Source: Eutrophocola sp964503965
GTDB lineage: Bacteria > Pseudomonadota > Gammaproteobacteria > Pseudomonadales > Pseudohongiellaceae
Assembly: GCA_964503965.1 (NCBI GenBank)
Contig: CAZDCK010000006.1
Location: 1-64,000 of the forward strand
Length of the DNA stretch: 64,000 nucleotides
Direction of reading: 5' to 3'
In this document: one piece after another, positions 52,649 through 61,031 of the stretch
How positions within the stretch are numbered: the stretch's first letter is position 1
How the letters are laid out: each line of letters begins with the position of its first letter
Made by a program: the position numbers and the translations under genes
The notes under the pieces: model-generated
What the model saw: the letters and a program-made list of their open reading frames with translations, nothing else
Told to the model about the DNA's origin: nothing
The model's database searches: none

Positions 52649-54700
52649 TTGAGCAACCGTAAGATTCTTGTCACCAACGCCCTTCCGTTCGCCAATGGCC
52701 CCATACATCTTGGCCACTTGCTAGGCTATATTCAGGCCGACATCTGGGTGCGATTCCAGCGCATGCAGGGTAATGAGGTTGCCTACGTCTGCGCCGATGA
52801 TACTCATGGGACAGCCATCATGCTCAGTGCTGAAAAGCAGGGCATCACGGAACAGGAGCTCATAGACCGGGTCAATAAAGAGCACCAGCGGGACTTCGCC
52901 AGTTTTCATGTCAATTTCGACATGTACTACACCACTCACTCTGAGGAAAACCGTGAACTGGCCAGCCTGATTTATGGTCGTCTGAAAGACGCTGATAAAA
53001 TTGCGCGCCGTGACATTGCGCAATTGTATGACCCCGAAAAGGAAATGTTCCTGGCAGACCGCTTCATCAAGGGCGAGTGTCCCAAGTGCGGAGCAGCTGA
53101 CCAGTACGGCGACAACTGTGAAGTGTGTTCCTCAACCTATGATGCACACGATCTCAAGAATCCCTACTCCACTATTTCCGGTGCCACACCTGTCACCAAA
53201 GAAAGTACCCATTTCTTTTTCAAGCTGCCGGATTTCACGGACATGCTCAAGGAATGGACCCGCAGTGGTGTCCTGGCTCCACAGGTAGCCAATAAACTAT
53301 CCGAGTGGCTTGATGCCGGTTTACAGGAATGGGATATCAGTCGCGATGCGCCCTACTTTGGTTTCGAGATTCCCGGCGAACCCGGTAAATTTTTCTATGT
53401 CTGGCTGGACGCCCCTATCGGCTATATGGCCTGCTTTCGAAAACTGTGTGAGACGCGTGACGACCTGGATTTCGATGATTACTGGCGCGAGGGTTCCAGC
53501 AAGGAACTCTATCATTTCATTGGCAAGGACATTATCAACTTTCATGCCCTGTTCTGGCCCTCCATGCTGGAGACCGCCGGCTTCAGGAAGCCGGACCTGA
53601 TCAGCGTTAATGGTTTTCTCACGGTCAATGGCCAGAAAATGTCCAAGTCACGTGGCACCTTCATCATGGCTGAGACCTATCTCAACCACCTTAATCCCGA
53701 ATACCTGCGCTACTACTTTGCCGCCAAGCTGGGTAACACACCGGAAGACCTCGATCTGAACCTGGACGATTTTGTTCAACGGGTCAATTCCGATGTCGTG
53801 GGCAAAGTGGTGAATCTGGCAAGTCGAAGTGCCGGATTTATCAGCAAAAATTTTAGTGGCCAGCTCGGTGACTCACTGGAGGTACCTGCACTTCTGGAAG
53901 AATTCCAGGCTGCCGGTGATGAAGTAGCCGCACTGTACGAAAATCGCGAATTCTCCAAGGCGGTCAGGCAGATTATGGCCCTGGCGGACAAAGCCAACCA
54001 GTACATAGCTGAAAGACAGCCCTGGGTTATTGCCAAGGAAAATCGACAGAGTCCGGATGTACAGGCTATCTGCACAACCGGCATCAACCTTTTCAGGATT
54101 CTGGTGATCTACCTGAAACCGATCCTGCCAGAGATTGCTGAAAAAGTGGAAAGCTTCCTTAAAGTAGATCCCCTGCAATGGCAGGACTCAACATCCCTGC
54201 TAACCAATCATGCCATTGATAAGTTCAAGCCGCTGATGACTCGCGTTGAAACCGACAAGGTTGATCAGATGATCGATGCCAGCAAGGAAAGCCTGTCTAC
54301 CGGGGAATCACCAGCCGCACCCGTTGATGACAGCCCGCTGGGCAAGGATCCAATCAGTGAGGAAATTGAGTTCCCGGATTTTGCCAAAGTGGATCTTCGT
54401 GTTGTAAAAATTCTCAATGCCGTACATGTGGAAGGGGCTGACAAACTGCTGAAACTGACCCTGTCACTGGGCCAGGACAGCGACGGTGAGGAAATCACCC
54501 GAACGGTGTTCTCGGGAATCAAGGCGGCCTATGAACCCGAAAAGCTTGTCGGCATGCACACGGTGATGGTCGCTAACCTGAAGCCGCGCAAAATGAAATT
54601 TGGCTTGTCTGAAGGTATGATTCTGGCGAGCGGTGCTGGCAATGAAGTGTACCTGCTGGAACCCCATGCAGGCGCTGTACCGGGAATGCGCATTACCTGA
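52649..54700 (+). CDS. metG: Methionyl-tRNA synthetase
   Basis: A 683-residue class I tRNA synthetase. It has the HIGH box as PIHLGHLLG, a zinc knuckle (CPKCGAADQYGDNCEVC), the KMSKS loop in NGQKMSKSRGTF and a C-terminal tRNA-binding domain (FAKVDLRVVKILNAVHVEGADKLLKLTLSLG). It begins at TTG 52649, with no ATG near by. A location just before rnf genes is common in gammaproteobacteria. Its last eight bases overlap the end of the convergent phosphopantetheinyl transferase gene. Confidence 0.96.
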   Translation: MSNRKILVTNALPFANGPIHLGHLLGYIQADIWVRFQRMQGNEVAYVCADDTHGTAIMLSAEKQGITEQELIDRVNKEHQRDFASFHVNFDMYYTTHSEENRELASLIYGRLKDADKIARRDIAQLYDPEKEMFLADRFIKGECPKCGAADQYGDNCEVCSSTYDAHDLKNPYSTISGATPVTKESTHFFFKLPDFTDMLKEWTRSGVLAPQVANKLSEWLDAGLQEWDISRDAPYFGFEIPGEPGKFFYVWLDAPIGYMACFRKLCETRDDLDFDDYWREGSSKELYHFIGKDIINFHALFWPSMLETAGFRKPDLISVNGFLTVNGQKMSKSRGTFIMAETYLNHLNPEYLRYYFAAKLGNTPEDLDLNLDDFVQRVNSDVVGKVVNLASRSAGFISKNFSGQLGDSLEVPALLEEFQAAGDEVAALYENREFSKAVRQIMALADKANQYIAERQPWVIAKENRQSPDVQAICTTGINLFRILVIYLKPILPEIAEKVESFLKVDPLQWQDSTSLLTNHAIDKFKPLMTRVETDKVDQMIDASKESLSTGESPAAPVDDSPLGKDPISEEIEFPDFAKVDLRVVKILNAVHVEGADKLLKLTLSLGQDSDGEEITRTVFSGIKAAYEPEKLVGMHTVMVANLKPRKMKFGLSEGMILASGAGNEVYLLEPHAGAVPGMRIT

Positions 54701-55460
54701 GCACCGGGCGTCGCTGTACCAGGGACAATTCCCTGAAGCCTTCAAGCGGCAACCCTTCCCGTACCATCACCCGGTCTTTCCTGACCTTGTGATCCCTGGC
54801 ACAGAGGGAAAGGCGAAAATCCCCTGCCACATCGAACTGCCAGAAAGACCAGTGTTCCGGGATTTCCCCGAGTTTCTCATCAAAATCGACCTTAATGCTG
54901 TCGGGCTGCAGTTTGATGCTGAAGGTCGCCAACGGCGTTTTCAATCCCGTGCCATATCCCTTCAGCCACCCTTCCTTGAGGGTCCAGTAGTCAAAAAAAT
55001 GCTGGCGTAAGTCTTCTCCGGCAAGACCATCAAAGGACGCCGCTTCATCGGGTGTAAACCAGCGACGGGCCAGTTTAAGAAACGGGACATCACGCCGTAT
55101 GTATTCCACATCAACACCGACTTCAGCTTCTGCTGCGACTGCGAGTACGACAAGTCCGTGGGAATTGGTCAGGTTGAATTGCGGAGCGCCATCGGTGTCC
55201 AGGTAGGGTTTTCCATGTGCATTTCGCTGGAAACGCAGGGATTCAGGAGGAGCATTTCCAAGATACTTGGCCAAGACAGAGCGAGCCAGCACCTGGGTAA
55301 GCACAAACTGCCTTTTCATTTCGTCCTTCGCCAGGCGTTCGTATCGGGCCAGTTCCCGTTCACTGAGCAGTTCAAGATAGGATTGCCAGAGCTGTGGACT
55401 ACTGACATCCGGCTCCCTGGCCAGCCACAGATGGATGTCCTGTTTGTCTAATTCCAGCAT
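54693..55460 (-). CDS. 4'-phosphopantetheinyl transferase, Sfp type
   Basis: A 255-residue enzyme that moves phosphopantetheine from coenzyme A onto carrier proteins. It has the signature NLTNSHGLVVLAVA, the metal-binding GVDVEYIRRD and WTLKEGWLKGYGTGL. The length fits the Sfp class rather than the small AcpS. It could serve primary or secondary metabolism; no synthase genes are in the window. Confidence 0.9.
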   Translation of the reverse strand: MLELDKQDIHLWLAREPDVSSPQLWQSYLELLSERELARYERLAKDEMKRQFVLTQVLARSVLAKYLGNAPPESLRFQRNAHGKPYLDTDGAPQFNLTNSHGLVVLAVAAEAEVGVDVEYIRRDVPFLKLARRWFTPDEAASFDGLAGEDLRQHFFDYWTLKEGWLKGYGTGLKTPLATFSIKLQPDSIKVDFDEKLGEIPEHWSFWQFDVAGDFRLSLCARDHKVRKDRVMVREGLPLEGFRELSLVQRRPVLR

Positions 55461-55534
55461 GGCGGGAGTCTCTCATTATTGGCATAATTCCGCTACTCAT
55501 ACTTGCAAACCCCAACCAAGAACAGGAAACAATC

Positions 55535-55918
55535 ATGCGCTTATTACATACCATGCTCCGTGTCGGCAACCTGGACGAATCCATTGACTTCTACACCAAT
55601 ATCTTTGGCATGCAGTTACTGCGCAAAAAGGATTTTCCGGAAGGGAAATTTACCCTGGCATTCCTTGGCTACGGTCCGGAAGAGGACAATACCGTGCTTG
55701 AACTGACCCATAACTGGGATACGGACAGCTATGACCTTGGCAATGCTTACGGGCACATCGCCATAGGCGTGGAAGATGCCTACAAGGCCTGCGATGAAAT
55801 TGCCGCAAAGGGGGGCGATGTAGTCAGGCCCGCAGGTCCCATGAAAGGTTCAACCACGGTGATTGCCTTTGTTAAAGACCCCGATGGGTACATGGTCGAA
55901 CTGATTGAGGGCAAGTAA
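55535..55918 (+). CDS. gloA: Lactoylglutathione lyase (glyoxalase I)
   Basis: A 127-residue glyoxalase I that isomerises the methylglyoxal-glutathione hemithioacetal. Metal ligands are seen as His5 in RLLHTMLRV, a Glu in VLELTHNW, His74 in YGHIAIGV and a late Glu in MVELIEGK. It is the usual length of the bacterial Ni/Co-dependent form. It starts at ATG after AGGAAACA and is followed by rnfA after 25 bases. Confidence 0.95.
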   Translation: MRLLHTMLRVGNLDESIDFYTNIFGMQLLRKKDFPEGKFTLAFLGYGPEEDNTVLELTHNWDTDSYDLGNAYGHIAIGVEDAYKACDEIAAKGGDVVRPAGPMKGSTTVIAFVKDPDGYMVELIEGK

Positions 55919-55943
55919 GCCCGCCAGCGCGCCGGCCTGACCC

Positions 55944-56519
55944 ATGACAGACATCCTGCTCATTCTTGTCGGCGCTATCCTGGTCAACAATTTCGTATTG
56001 ACCCAGTTCCTGGGCTTGTGCCCGTTCATGGGGGTGTCGGGCAAGGTGGAAACGGCAATCGGCATGTCTGCCGCTACCGTTTTTGTCCTCACCCTGGCCT
56101 CTGCGTGCAGCTACCTGGTATTTTATTTCCTGCTGGTACCACTGGAGCTGGAGTATCTACGCACCATCAGTTTCATCGTTGTCATTGCGGCGGTAGTGAG
56201 CATGACAGAAATCATCATGCGCAAGACCAGCCCCCTGCTCTATCGTATTCTCGGTATCTTTCTGCCCCTGATCACCTCCAACTGCGCTGTACTTGGCGTT
56301 GCCCTGCTTAACATCAACCAGGCCCACAGTTTTGCCGAATCAGTATTTTTTGGTTTCGGGGCTGCAGCGGGCTTCTCCCTGGTACTGATCCTGTTTTCCG
56401 CCATGCGTGAGAAAATGGACCAGTGTGATATTCCCGCCCCCTTCAAGGGGCCTGCAATTGCCATGATCACGGCGGGACTGATGTCCCTGGCCTTCATGGG
56501 ATTTACAGGCATGGTGTAA
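55944..56519 (+). CDS. rnfA: Rnf complex membrane subunit RnfA
   Basis: A 191-residue six-helix membrane protein of the Rnf (Rsx) ion-pumping or SoxR-reducing complex. It has the family motifs NNFVLTQFLGLCPFMGVSG and GIFLPLITSNCAVLGVALLN, each with the Cys that binds the shared [2Fe-2S] cluster with RnfE. Its stop is five bases before the start of the RnfB-type gene. Confidence 0.95.
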   Translation: MTDILLILVGAILVNNFVLTQFLGLCPFMGVSGKVETAIGMSAATVFVLTLASACSYLVFYFLLVPLELEYLRTISFIVVIAAVVSMTEIIMRKTSPLLYRILGIFLPLITSNCAVLGVALLNINQAHSFAESVFFGFGAAAGFSLVLILFSAMREKMDQCDIPAPFKGPAIAMITAGLMSLAFMGFTGMV

Positions 56520-56524
56520 CAACC

Positions 56525-57490
56525 GTGGCTTTTTCACTGCCTGTCATTCTTAACCCGCTGCTTGCCCTGCTCGGACTGGGCGCCGCCATAGGTGCCCTGC
56601 TGGGGTTTGTCTCAAGTCGTTTCAGGATAGAAGAAGATCCTGTCGTTGAGCAGATCAACGACCTGCTGCCGCAAACCCAGTGTGGACAATGCAGCTATCC
56701 CGGATGCCGGCCCTACGCTGAAGCCATTGCCGCAGGTGATGCCATCAACAAATGCCCACCGGGCGGTGAAAAAACCATCGAGCGACTGGCAAATCTGCTC
56801 AATGTAAAAGTCCTGCCGCTGGATGAAACCCATGGGAGGGAAGAACCAAGAAAGGTAGCCTTCATTCGGGAATCCGAGTGCATTGGTTGTGCAAAATGCA
56901 TCCCCGCCTGTCCCGTGGATGCCATCCTGGGAGCCAACAAGTATATGCATACGGTCATCAGTCGAGAATGTACGGGCTGTGATCTTTGCATAGAGCCCTG
57001 TCCGGTGGACTGTATTGACCTCATACCCGTGGAGGATTCCAGACAGGTAATATCCCCCATGAGTGAAGCGGAATACCAGGCCTGTATCAATTGCATGCTC
57101 TGTGTGCCCGAGTGCCCGGTCGACATCCTTCCCCATTCTCTCTATCGGGCATGTAGGGCTGGCGACCTGGAAACAGCACAGCAGCTGGATTTGGTGACCT
57201 GTATTGAATGCGGAAAATGCGATGATGCCTGCCCAAGCCACATTCCACTTACTGAGACTTACCAGCAGGCCATGGCCGATCTTTCGGTGCAATGGGCAGA
57301 AAAAGCCCGCGCTGACCTGGCCAAACGCCGTTTTGAGCTGCATGAAAAACGTTTGGCAAGACTGATTGCAGAAGAGGAGCAAAGGCGTCTCAAGCGGGCC
57401 GAACTGGCCAGTGAAAAACGCCAGGGGGCACCCACCAACAACATTCAGGCCGCCCTGGAAAGGGCCAGGGCGAGGCGAAAACCGAAATAG
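56525..57490 (+). CDS. rnfB: RnfB fused to the C-terminal ferredoxin part of RnfC
   Basis: A 321-residue protein, well over the roughly 190 of a normal RnfB. It begins at GTG. Residues 1-30 are the membrane helix. Residues 53-77 bind the first cluster (C53, C56, C61, C77 in TQCGQCSYPGC...KC). Two 4Fe-4S motifs follow (C119/122/125/129 and C149/152/155/159). RnfB should end near residue 175. Here residues 187-236 hold two more 4Fe-4S motifs (CINCMLCVPEC and CIECGKCDDACPSHIPL) that match the ferredoxin domain of RnfC. Residues 250-321 are the Lys/Arg/Glu-rich coiled tail seen at the end of RnfC. The NADH/FMN part of RnfC is absent. A one-step deletion between adjacent rnfB and rnfC would give this protein. 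Confidence 0.9.
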   Translation: MAFSLPVILNPLLALLGLGAAIGALLGFVSSRFRIEEDPVVEQINDLLPQTQCGQCSYPGCRPYAEAIAAGDAINKCPPGGEKTIERLANLLNVKVLPLDETHGREEPRKVAFIRESECIGCAKCIPACPVDAILGANKYMHTVISRECTGCDLCIEPCPVDCIDLIPVEDSRQVISPMSEAEYQACINCMLCVPECPVDILPHSLYRACRAGDLETAQQLDLVTCIECGKCDDACPSHIPLTETYQQAMADLSVQWAEKARADLAKRRFELHEKRLARLIAEEEQRRLKRAELASEKRQGAPTNNIQAALERARARRKPK

Positions 57491-57529
57491 GGTTAAGCGC
57501 GGGTATGGGGCTGCGCCCTGTCAGATATT

Positions 57530-58441
57530 TCAGCAGTTGCGCAGCATGGCCAGATGCCTGACACCGGCCTCTATATCAGATAGCGGCGTGTCAGTAGTGT
57601 CAATCTCCACAAAGCCGTGACGAATGCTGTGGTAATCCATAATTTCCAGCACTTCTTTGAAATTTACGACACCCTGCCCCGGTGGCAACAGATGGGATGC
57701 TGCCCCCATGAAGTCCGTCATGTCAGCGGGACGCCTGCCATCAAAGTCTTTAAGATGGCATGACACCACCCTGGGTCCAAGGGTGTTCAGATAGGCCAGG
57801 TAATCCACTCCGGCCAGGGCCAGCCAGCCGATATCAAGTTCACAACGGACAAGCTGCGGATCGGTATTCCACATGAGATAGTCATAGGGTGTTTCATCAT
57901 CGACGGGCATGAACTCCATGTGATGATTGTGGTAAGCGAAAAAAAGGCCCTGTCGTCGAAATTCACGGCCCAGATGATTAAGCTGATCAGCCAGCCGTAT
58001 CATTTCTTCGCGGGTCTGCATAGCATTCACCCGAATACCGTATTGGCCGAATGACAGGAGTCCCGGTGCTACTGCCATGATCACGGTTTCGATACCAAGC
58101 ACGTCTGCAGCCCGTGCAATTGCGTCGGAATCCACGTTTTCCCCGTCAATATGGGAAAGGCTCATGATGAGACCATGGGCGTCAAGCAGGTTCCGGAATT
58201 CCTGCAAGGACAAGCCGAACATTTCCTCTGACCCGGTCAGACCATATAACTCCACTTCCCTGACACCGGTATCTGCCAGAAGCCCAAGCGCTCGGTCTGT
58301 GTTTCCCCCCAGGGCCTCACGTACCGTGAATAACTGGGCTCCGGCCGGGCGCCTGACATAACAGTCCATCGCAGCTTGTAGTGGTGAATTCAGGGTAAGC
58401 AGGCCCAGGGCCCCGAAAGTAAGTAATGATCTTCTTTTCAT
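57530..58441 (-). CDS. Exported sugar-phosphate isomerase/epimerase-like protein
   Basis: A 303-residue TIM-barrel protein of the xylose-isomerase-like family. ATG 58441 is chosen because MKRRSLLTFGALGLLTLNSPLQA forms an export leader. The barrel has GVREVELYGLTG, MSLSHIDGENV, FFAYHNHHMEF, and CELDIGWLALAG followed by VSCHLKDFDG, with likely metal-binding His and Asp. The substrate is unknown. It lies on the opposite strand inside the rnf cluster. Confidence 0.8.
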   Translation of the reverse strand: MKRRSLLTFGALGLLTLNSPLQAAMDCYVRRPAGAQLFTVREALGGNTDRALGLLADTGVREVELYGLTGSEEMFGLSLQEFRNLLDAHGLIMSLSHIDGENVDSDAIARAADVLGIETVIMAVAPGLLSFGQYGIRVNAMQTREEMIRLADQLNHLGREFRRQGLFFAYHNHHMEFMPVDDETPYDYLMWNTDPQLVRCELDIGWLALAGVDYLAYLNTLGPRVVSCHLKDFDGRRPADMTDFMGAASHLLPPGQGVVNFKEVLEIMDYHSIRHGFVEIDTTDTPLSDIEAGVRHLAMLRNC

Positions 58442-58464
58442 TATTTGCCCATTATTGGCGGGAT

Positions 58465-59655
58465 TCAGAACAAAGAATAGTAATTTAAAAGGCAATAGCC
58501 AAGACCCGAGGTAAAACAAATCAGCAGGATGACAAAGAGTAATTTTTCAGCGAACAGGGTTTCCTGCACATTGCCCAGTTCTTTATCGAGAGGCAGTAAA
58601 GACAGATACACAAAGCCCATCACAAAACCTCCCAGGTGATTAATGTAGTCGACATTTTCAAGGACAAAAAGCTCCAGCAGGACTTCAAGTACCAGGACAA
58701 GGTATAAACGACTATTGGGAATGGTATTTATACTTCCGGGCAGGATATGTTCATACCTGATCTTGAGATAGGTATAAGCCCCCCACAAACCATAAAGCCC
58801 CCCCGATGCCCCTACACTGCCGTAAATATCGGCAAAAAGATTGCTTGATAAGGCGCCGGCAAAATTGCAGACCAGAAATATATTCAGATAGCGAATGCTG
58901 GAAAACAGTTTTTCCAGAAGGACACTAAAAAGACCAAGTACAAAAAGATTGATAAGCAGGTGGTATACAGTCAGGTGAATAAAGGCCGATGAGAACAGTC
59001 GGTAATACTCACTGTTAAGAAAAACATGCTGTGTGTTCCCTCCAGATAAGATAAATCTTTCATCGCCACTGCTGATAGCAAAAATGACAAGACAGAGTAA
59101 AAAAATACAAAGGGAACTGTATGTATGACTTCGCTCTACATTTTCAGACAAACGAGTTATCGTCTCTCCGCGCTTTTTATCAATTGAACTATTGATAAAA
59201 GACTGGATCGAAGAAGCAAAACTAAAGAAACTCTCTTCTTCGACAAACCTTTCTTTCTCTATCACATATCTCTCGCTACCGCTTATACCTAAAACTAAGG
59301 CAATTATGTTTTGTCCTAATTTTACACGCTCAACGGAATAAACATTTCTTATTGGAATCTTTTTAACTCCCAGAAAAAAAGTCGGGATATATAAATAACC
59401 TTGTTTGACTTCAATTTTTAGATTGTCTTGATTACAAAAAATAAGACGCCTTACAAAAACAATTAGAAATAGTAGATATATCGGAATAACAATATCTAGT
59501 ATATAAAATCCAAGTATTGAGATTTGAAAAAACTCGTACTTAAATTTAATTGAAAGTAACAATAAGAGGGATAAAGAGACCAAAAGCACAGAAACTGAAC
59601 GTCGTGCTTTTTCAATCATAAATTTATAGGTACAAGAGAATTCAGCTAAGTCCAT
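58465..59655 (-). CDS. Rhomboid intramembrane protease with an N-terminal membrane/PH-like extension
   Basis: A 396-residue membrane protease. Residues 20-70 form two membrane helices, and residues 78-165 a soluble beta-rich part (KQGYLYIPTFFLGVKKIPIRNVYSVERV) that looks like a bacterial PH domain. The six-helix rhomboid core runs from about 178. It has YRLFSSAFIHLTVYHLLINLF with the HxxxxHxxxN pattern (His227, His232, Asn236), the catalytic Ser284 in VGASGGLYG and His340 in INHLGGF. The 5' half is clearly A+T-rich (about one third G+C in lines I counted), unlike its neighbours. It lies just downstream of the bacteriocin-like gene, after a hairpin. Confidence 0.85.
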   Translation of the reverse strand: MDLAEFSCTYKFMIEKARRSVSVLLVSLSLLLLLSIKFKYEFFQISILGFYILDIVIPIYLLFLIVFVRRLIFCNQDNLKIEVKQGYLYIPTFFLGVKKIPIRNVYSVERVKLGQNIIALVLGISGSERYVIEKERFVEEESFFSFASSIQSFINSSIDKKRGETITRLSENVERSHTYSSLCIFLLCLVIFAISSGDERFILSGGNTQHVFLNSEYYRLFSSAFIHLTVYHLLINLFVLGLFSVLLEKLFSSIRYLNIFLVCNFAGALSSNLFADIYGSVGASGGLYGLWGAYTYLKIRYEHILPGSINTIPNSRLYLVLVLEVLLELFVLENVDYINHLGGFVMGFVYLSLLPLDKELGNVQETLFAEKLLFVILLICFTSGLGYCLLNYYSLF

Positions 59656-59682
59656 TCAGATGAAATCATTAAGTTGTAAATA

Positions 59683-59713
59683 GAAGGATTCTGACAGCAT
59701 TACAGAATCCTTC
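59683..59713 (-). terminator. Perfect hairpin between the double-glycine peptide gene and the rhomboid gene
   Basis: GAAGGATTCTG and CAGAATCCTTC form an 11-bp stem with a nine-base loop. On the minus strand it is followed by TATTTAC, a weak T tract. It could act as an attenuating terminator, so that the small peptide is made in excess of the protease. Confidence 0.65.
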
Positions 59714-59731
59714 ATCGTCAAATTACTAAGA

Positions 59732-59950
59732 TCAGTCAGTAAACCACTGATATCCACCGTACACTGCCAATCCAGCGACAGTAGCGGCAATTAAAGGACT
59801 TGCTCCAAATGCCGATACAGCAGCCATCGTTGCCCAACCAGAACCAAATGTTGCTTTAGAGATAGCCGCAGCAGCACTAAAAGCAATTACCGACTCTGTC
59901 GTTCCACCACCACTTACTTCATCCAACTCATCCAATGTCAGTTCTCTCAT
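59732..59950 (-). CDS. Bacteriocin-like peptide with double-glycine leader
   Basis: A 72-residue precursor. The leader MRELTLDELDEVSGG fits the class II/microcin consensus (Leu -12, Glu -8, Leu -7, Val -4, Gly -2, Gly -1 relative to the cleavage site). The predicted 57-residue core GTTESVIAFSAAAA... is rich in Ala and Gly, largely hydrophobic and without cysteine, as in class IIb-type peptides. A GGAGG ribosome site lies nine bases before the ATG. No C39-peptidase ABC exporter or immunity gene is in the window. Its neighbour is a rhomboid protease. A signal or toxin role is inference. Confidence 0.8.
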   Translation of the reverse strand: MRELTLDELDEVSGGGTTESVIAFSAAAAISKATFGSGWATMAAVSAFGASPLIAATVAGLAVYGGYQWFTD

Positions 59951-60028
59951 CCTGAGACACCTCCGTGTTAACGTTTATGCAGAATTGCACTTACCGTTGT
60001 AGTACAACTTTGTCCCTTTTGCCAATCC

Positions 60029-60904
60029 CTAGGGCAGGCGATGCTGCCTGAAGAACTCCCAGATCAGCTCACTGGCATCCATGTTCTGCAATGCGCCACT
60101 GGAATCGGAACCGGGCCAGGTATGTCTCCCGCTCACGGTCTGGTAGAACTGAATCACAGCATCCGTATCACAGGAAGACCACATATATTTTGTAATACCT
60201 GAAGCTACCTGCACAGCCTCATTGGCCAGGGTACATCCATTGGCCTGACGCCACTTGTCCAGGGCGGTTTCTACCCCCATACGCCAGTAAGGACGAGAAT
60301 CCCCACTCAAGTCATAATGATTGACCTGGTCATCAAGCGCATGAAAGGAAATGATCGAAATCGGGCGTTTCAAAGTGCAATCATCGGGGTATTGCAGACC
60401 AGCCACTGGTGCTGCGGCGGCCAGCACATCAGACAGTTCACACCCCAGGCGACTGCTTATGCGCGCTCCACCGGAAAATCCGGAAGCGTATATTCGGGAA
60501 CGGTCAATCTCGACACGGCCGGCGATATCCTCAATCATGTCACGGACAAACTGCACATCATCCACCCCGGTTTCCCCATTGGCATTCCAGCTGCGCTCCG
60601 TGACGGAATTGGTGAAGGCTCCAGCAGGAAACACGACGGCAAACCCATGGGCTTCAGCCAAAACATCAAAATGACTGGTATCGATCTGGCTTTGTGGATA
60701 TCCCCCTGAGCCATGAAAACTGAAAACCAGCGGCATAGCTCCGCCAGGTATGTCATCAGGAATATAAAGCGTGTATTCCCTGTCTGCCCCGGCAGACACA
60801 AGTTGATGCCCGGAAAAGCCGGCCAATGCCATTCCGGGCACTAGCAGAACCCCCAGCAAGCCAGCCCACCTGCCTGACATAATCAGTTCACGAAATACCT
60901 TCAT
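60029..60904 (-). CDS. Secreted PHB-depolymerase/feruloyl-esterase-type (CE1-like) esterase
   Basis: A 291-residue exported esterase. ATG 60904 has a GGGGGGAG site and begins a signal peptide (RWAGLLGVLLVPGMALA). It has the oxyanion FSFHGSGGYP, the nucleophile YASGFSGGARIS (Ser within GFSGG), an Asp in HALDDQVNHY and the late His in GRHTWPG. Proteins of this LpqC/CE1 type act on feruloyl or acetyl esters and on polyhydroxybutyrate. It is divergent from rnfD. Confidence 0.85.
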   Translation of the reverse strand: MKVFRELIMSGRWAGLLGVLLVPGMALAGFSGHQLVSAGADREYTLYIPDDIPGGAMPLVFSFHGSGGYPQSQIDTSHFDVLAEAHGFAVVFPAGAFTNSVTERSWNANGETGVDDVQFVRDMIEDIAGRVEIDRSRIYASGFSGGARISSRLGCELSDVLAAAAPVAGLQYPDDCTLKRPISIISFHALDDQVNHYDLSGDSRPYWRMGVETALDKWRQANGCTLANEAVQVASGITKYMWSSCDTDAVIQFYQTVSGRHTWPGSDSSGALQNMDASELIWEFFRQHRLP

Positions 60905-61031
60905 TATTCTCCCCCCAGGATGAAAATAATTGCCTGATTGAGCCGATAATACTGGGAAATGCATGACAGCCCAACCTATCAGAGCCCTTGCTACTTGAAG
61001 CAGGGTCAGCTTGCTGGCAACATGCCAGCGC

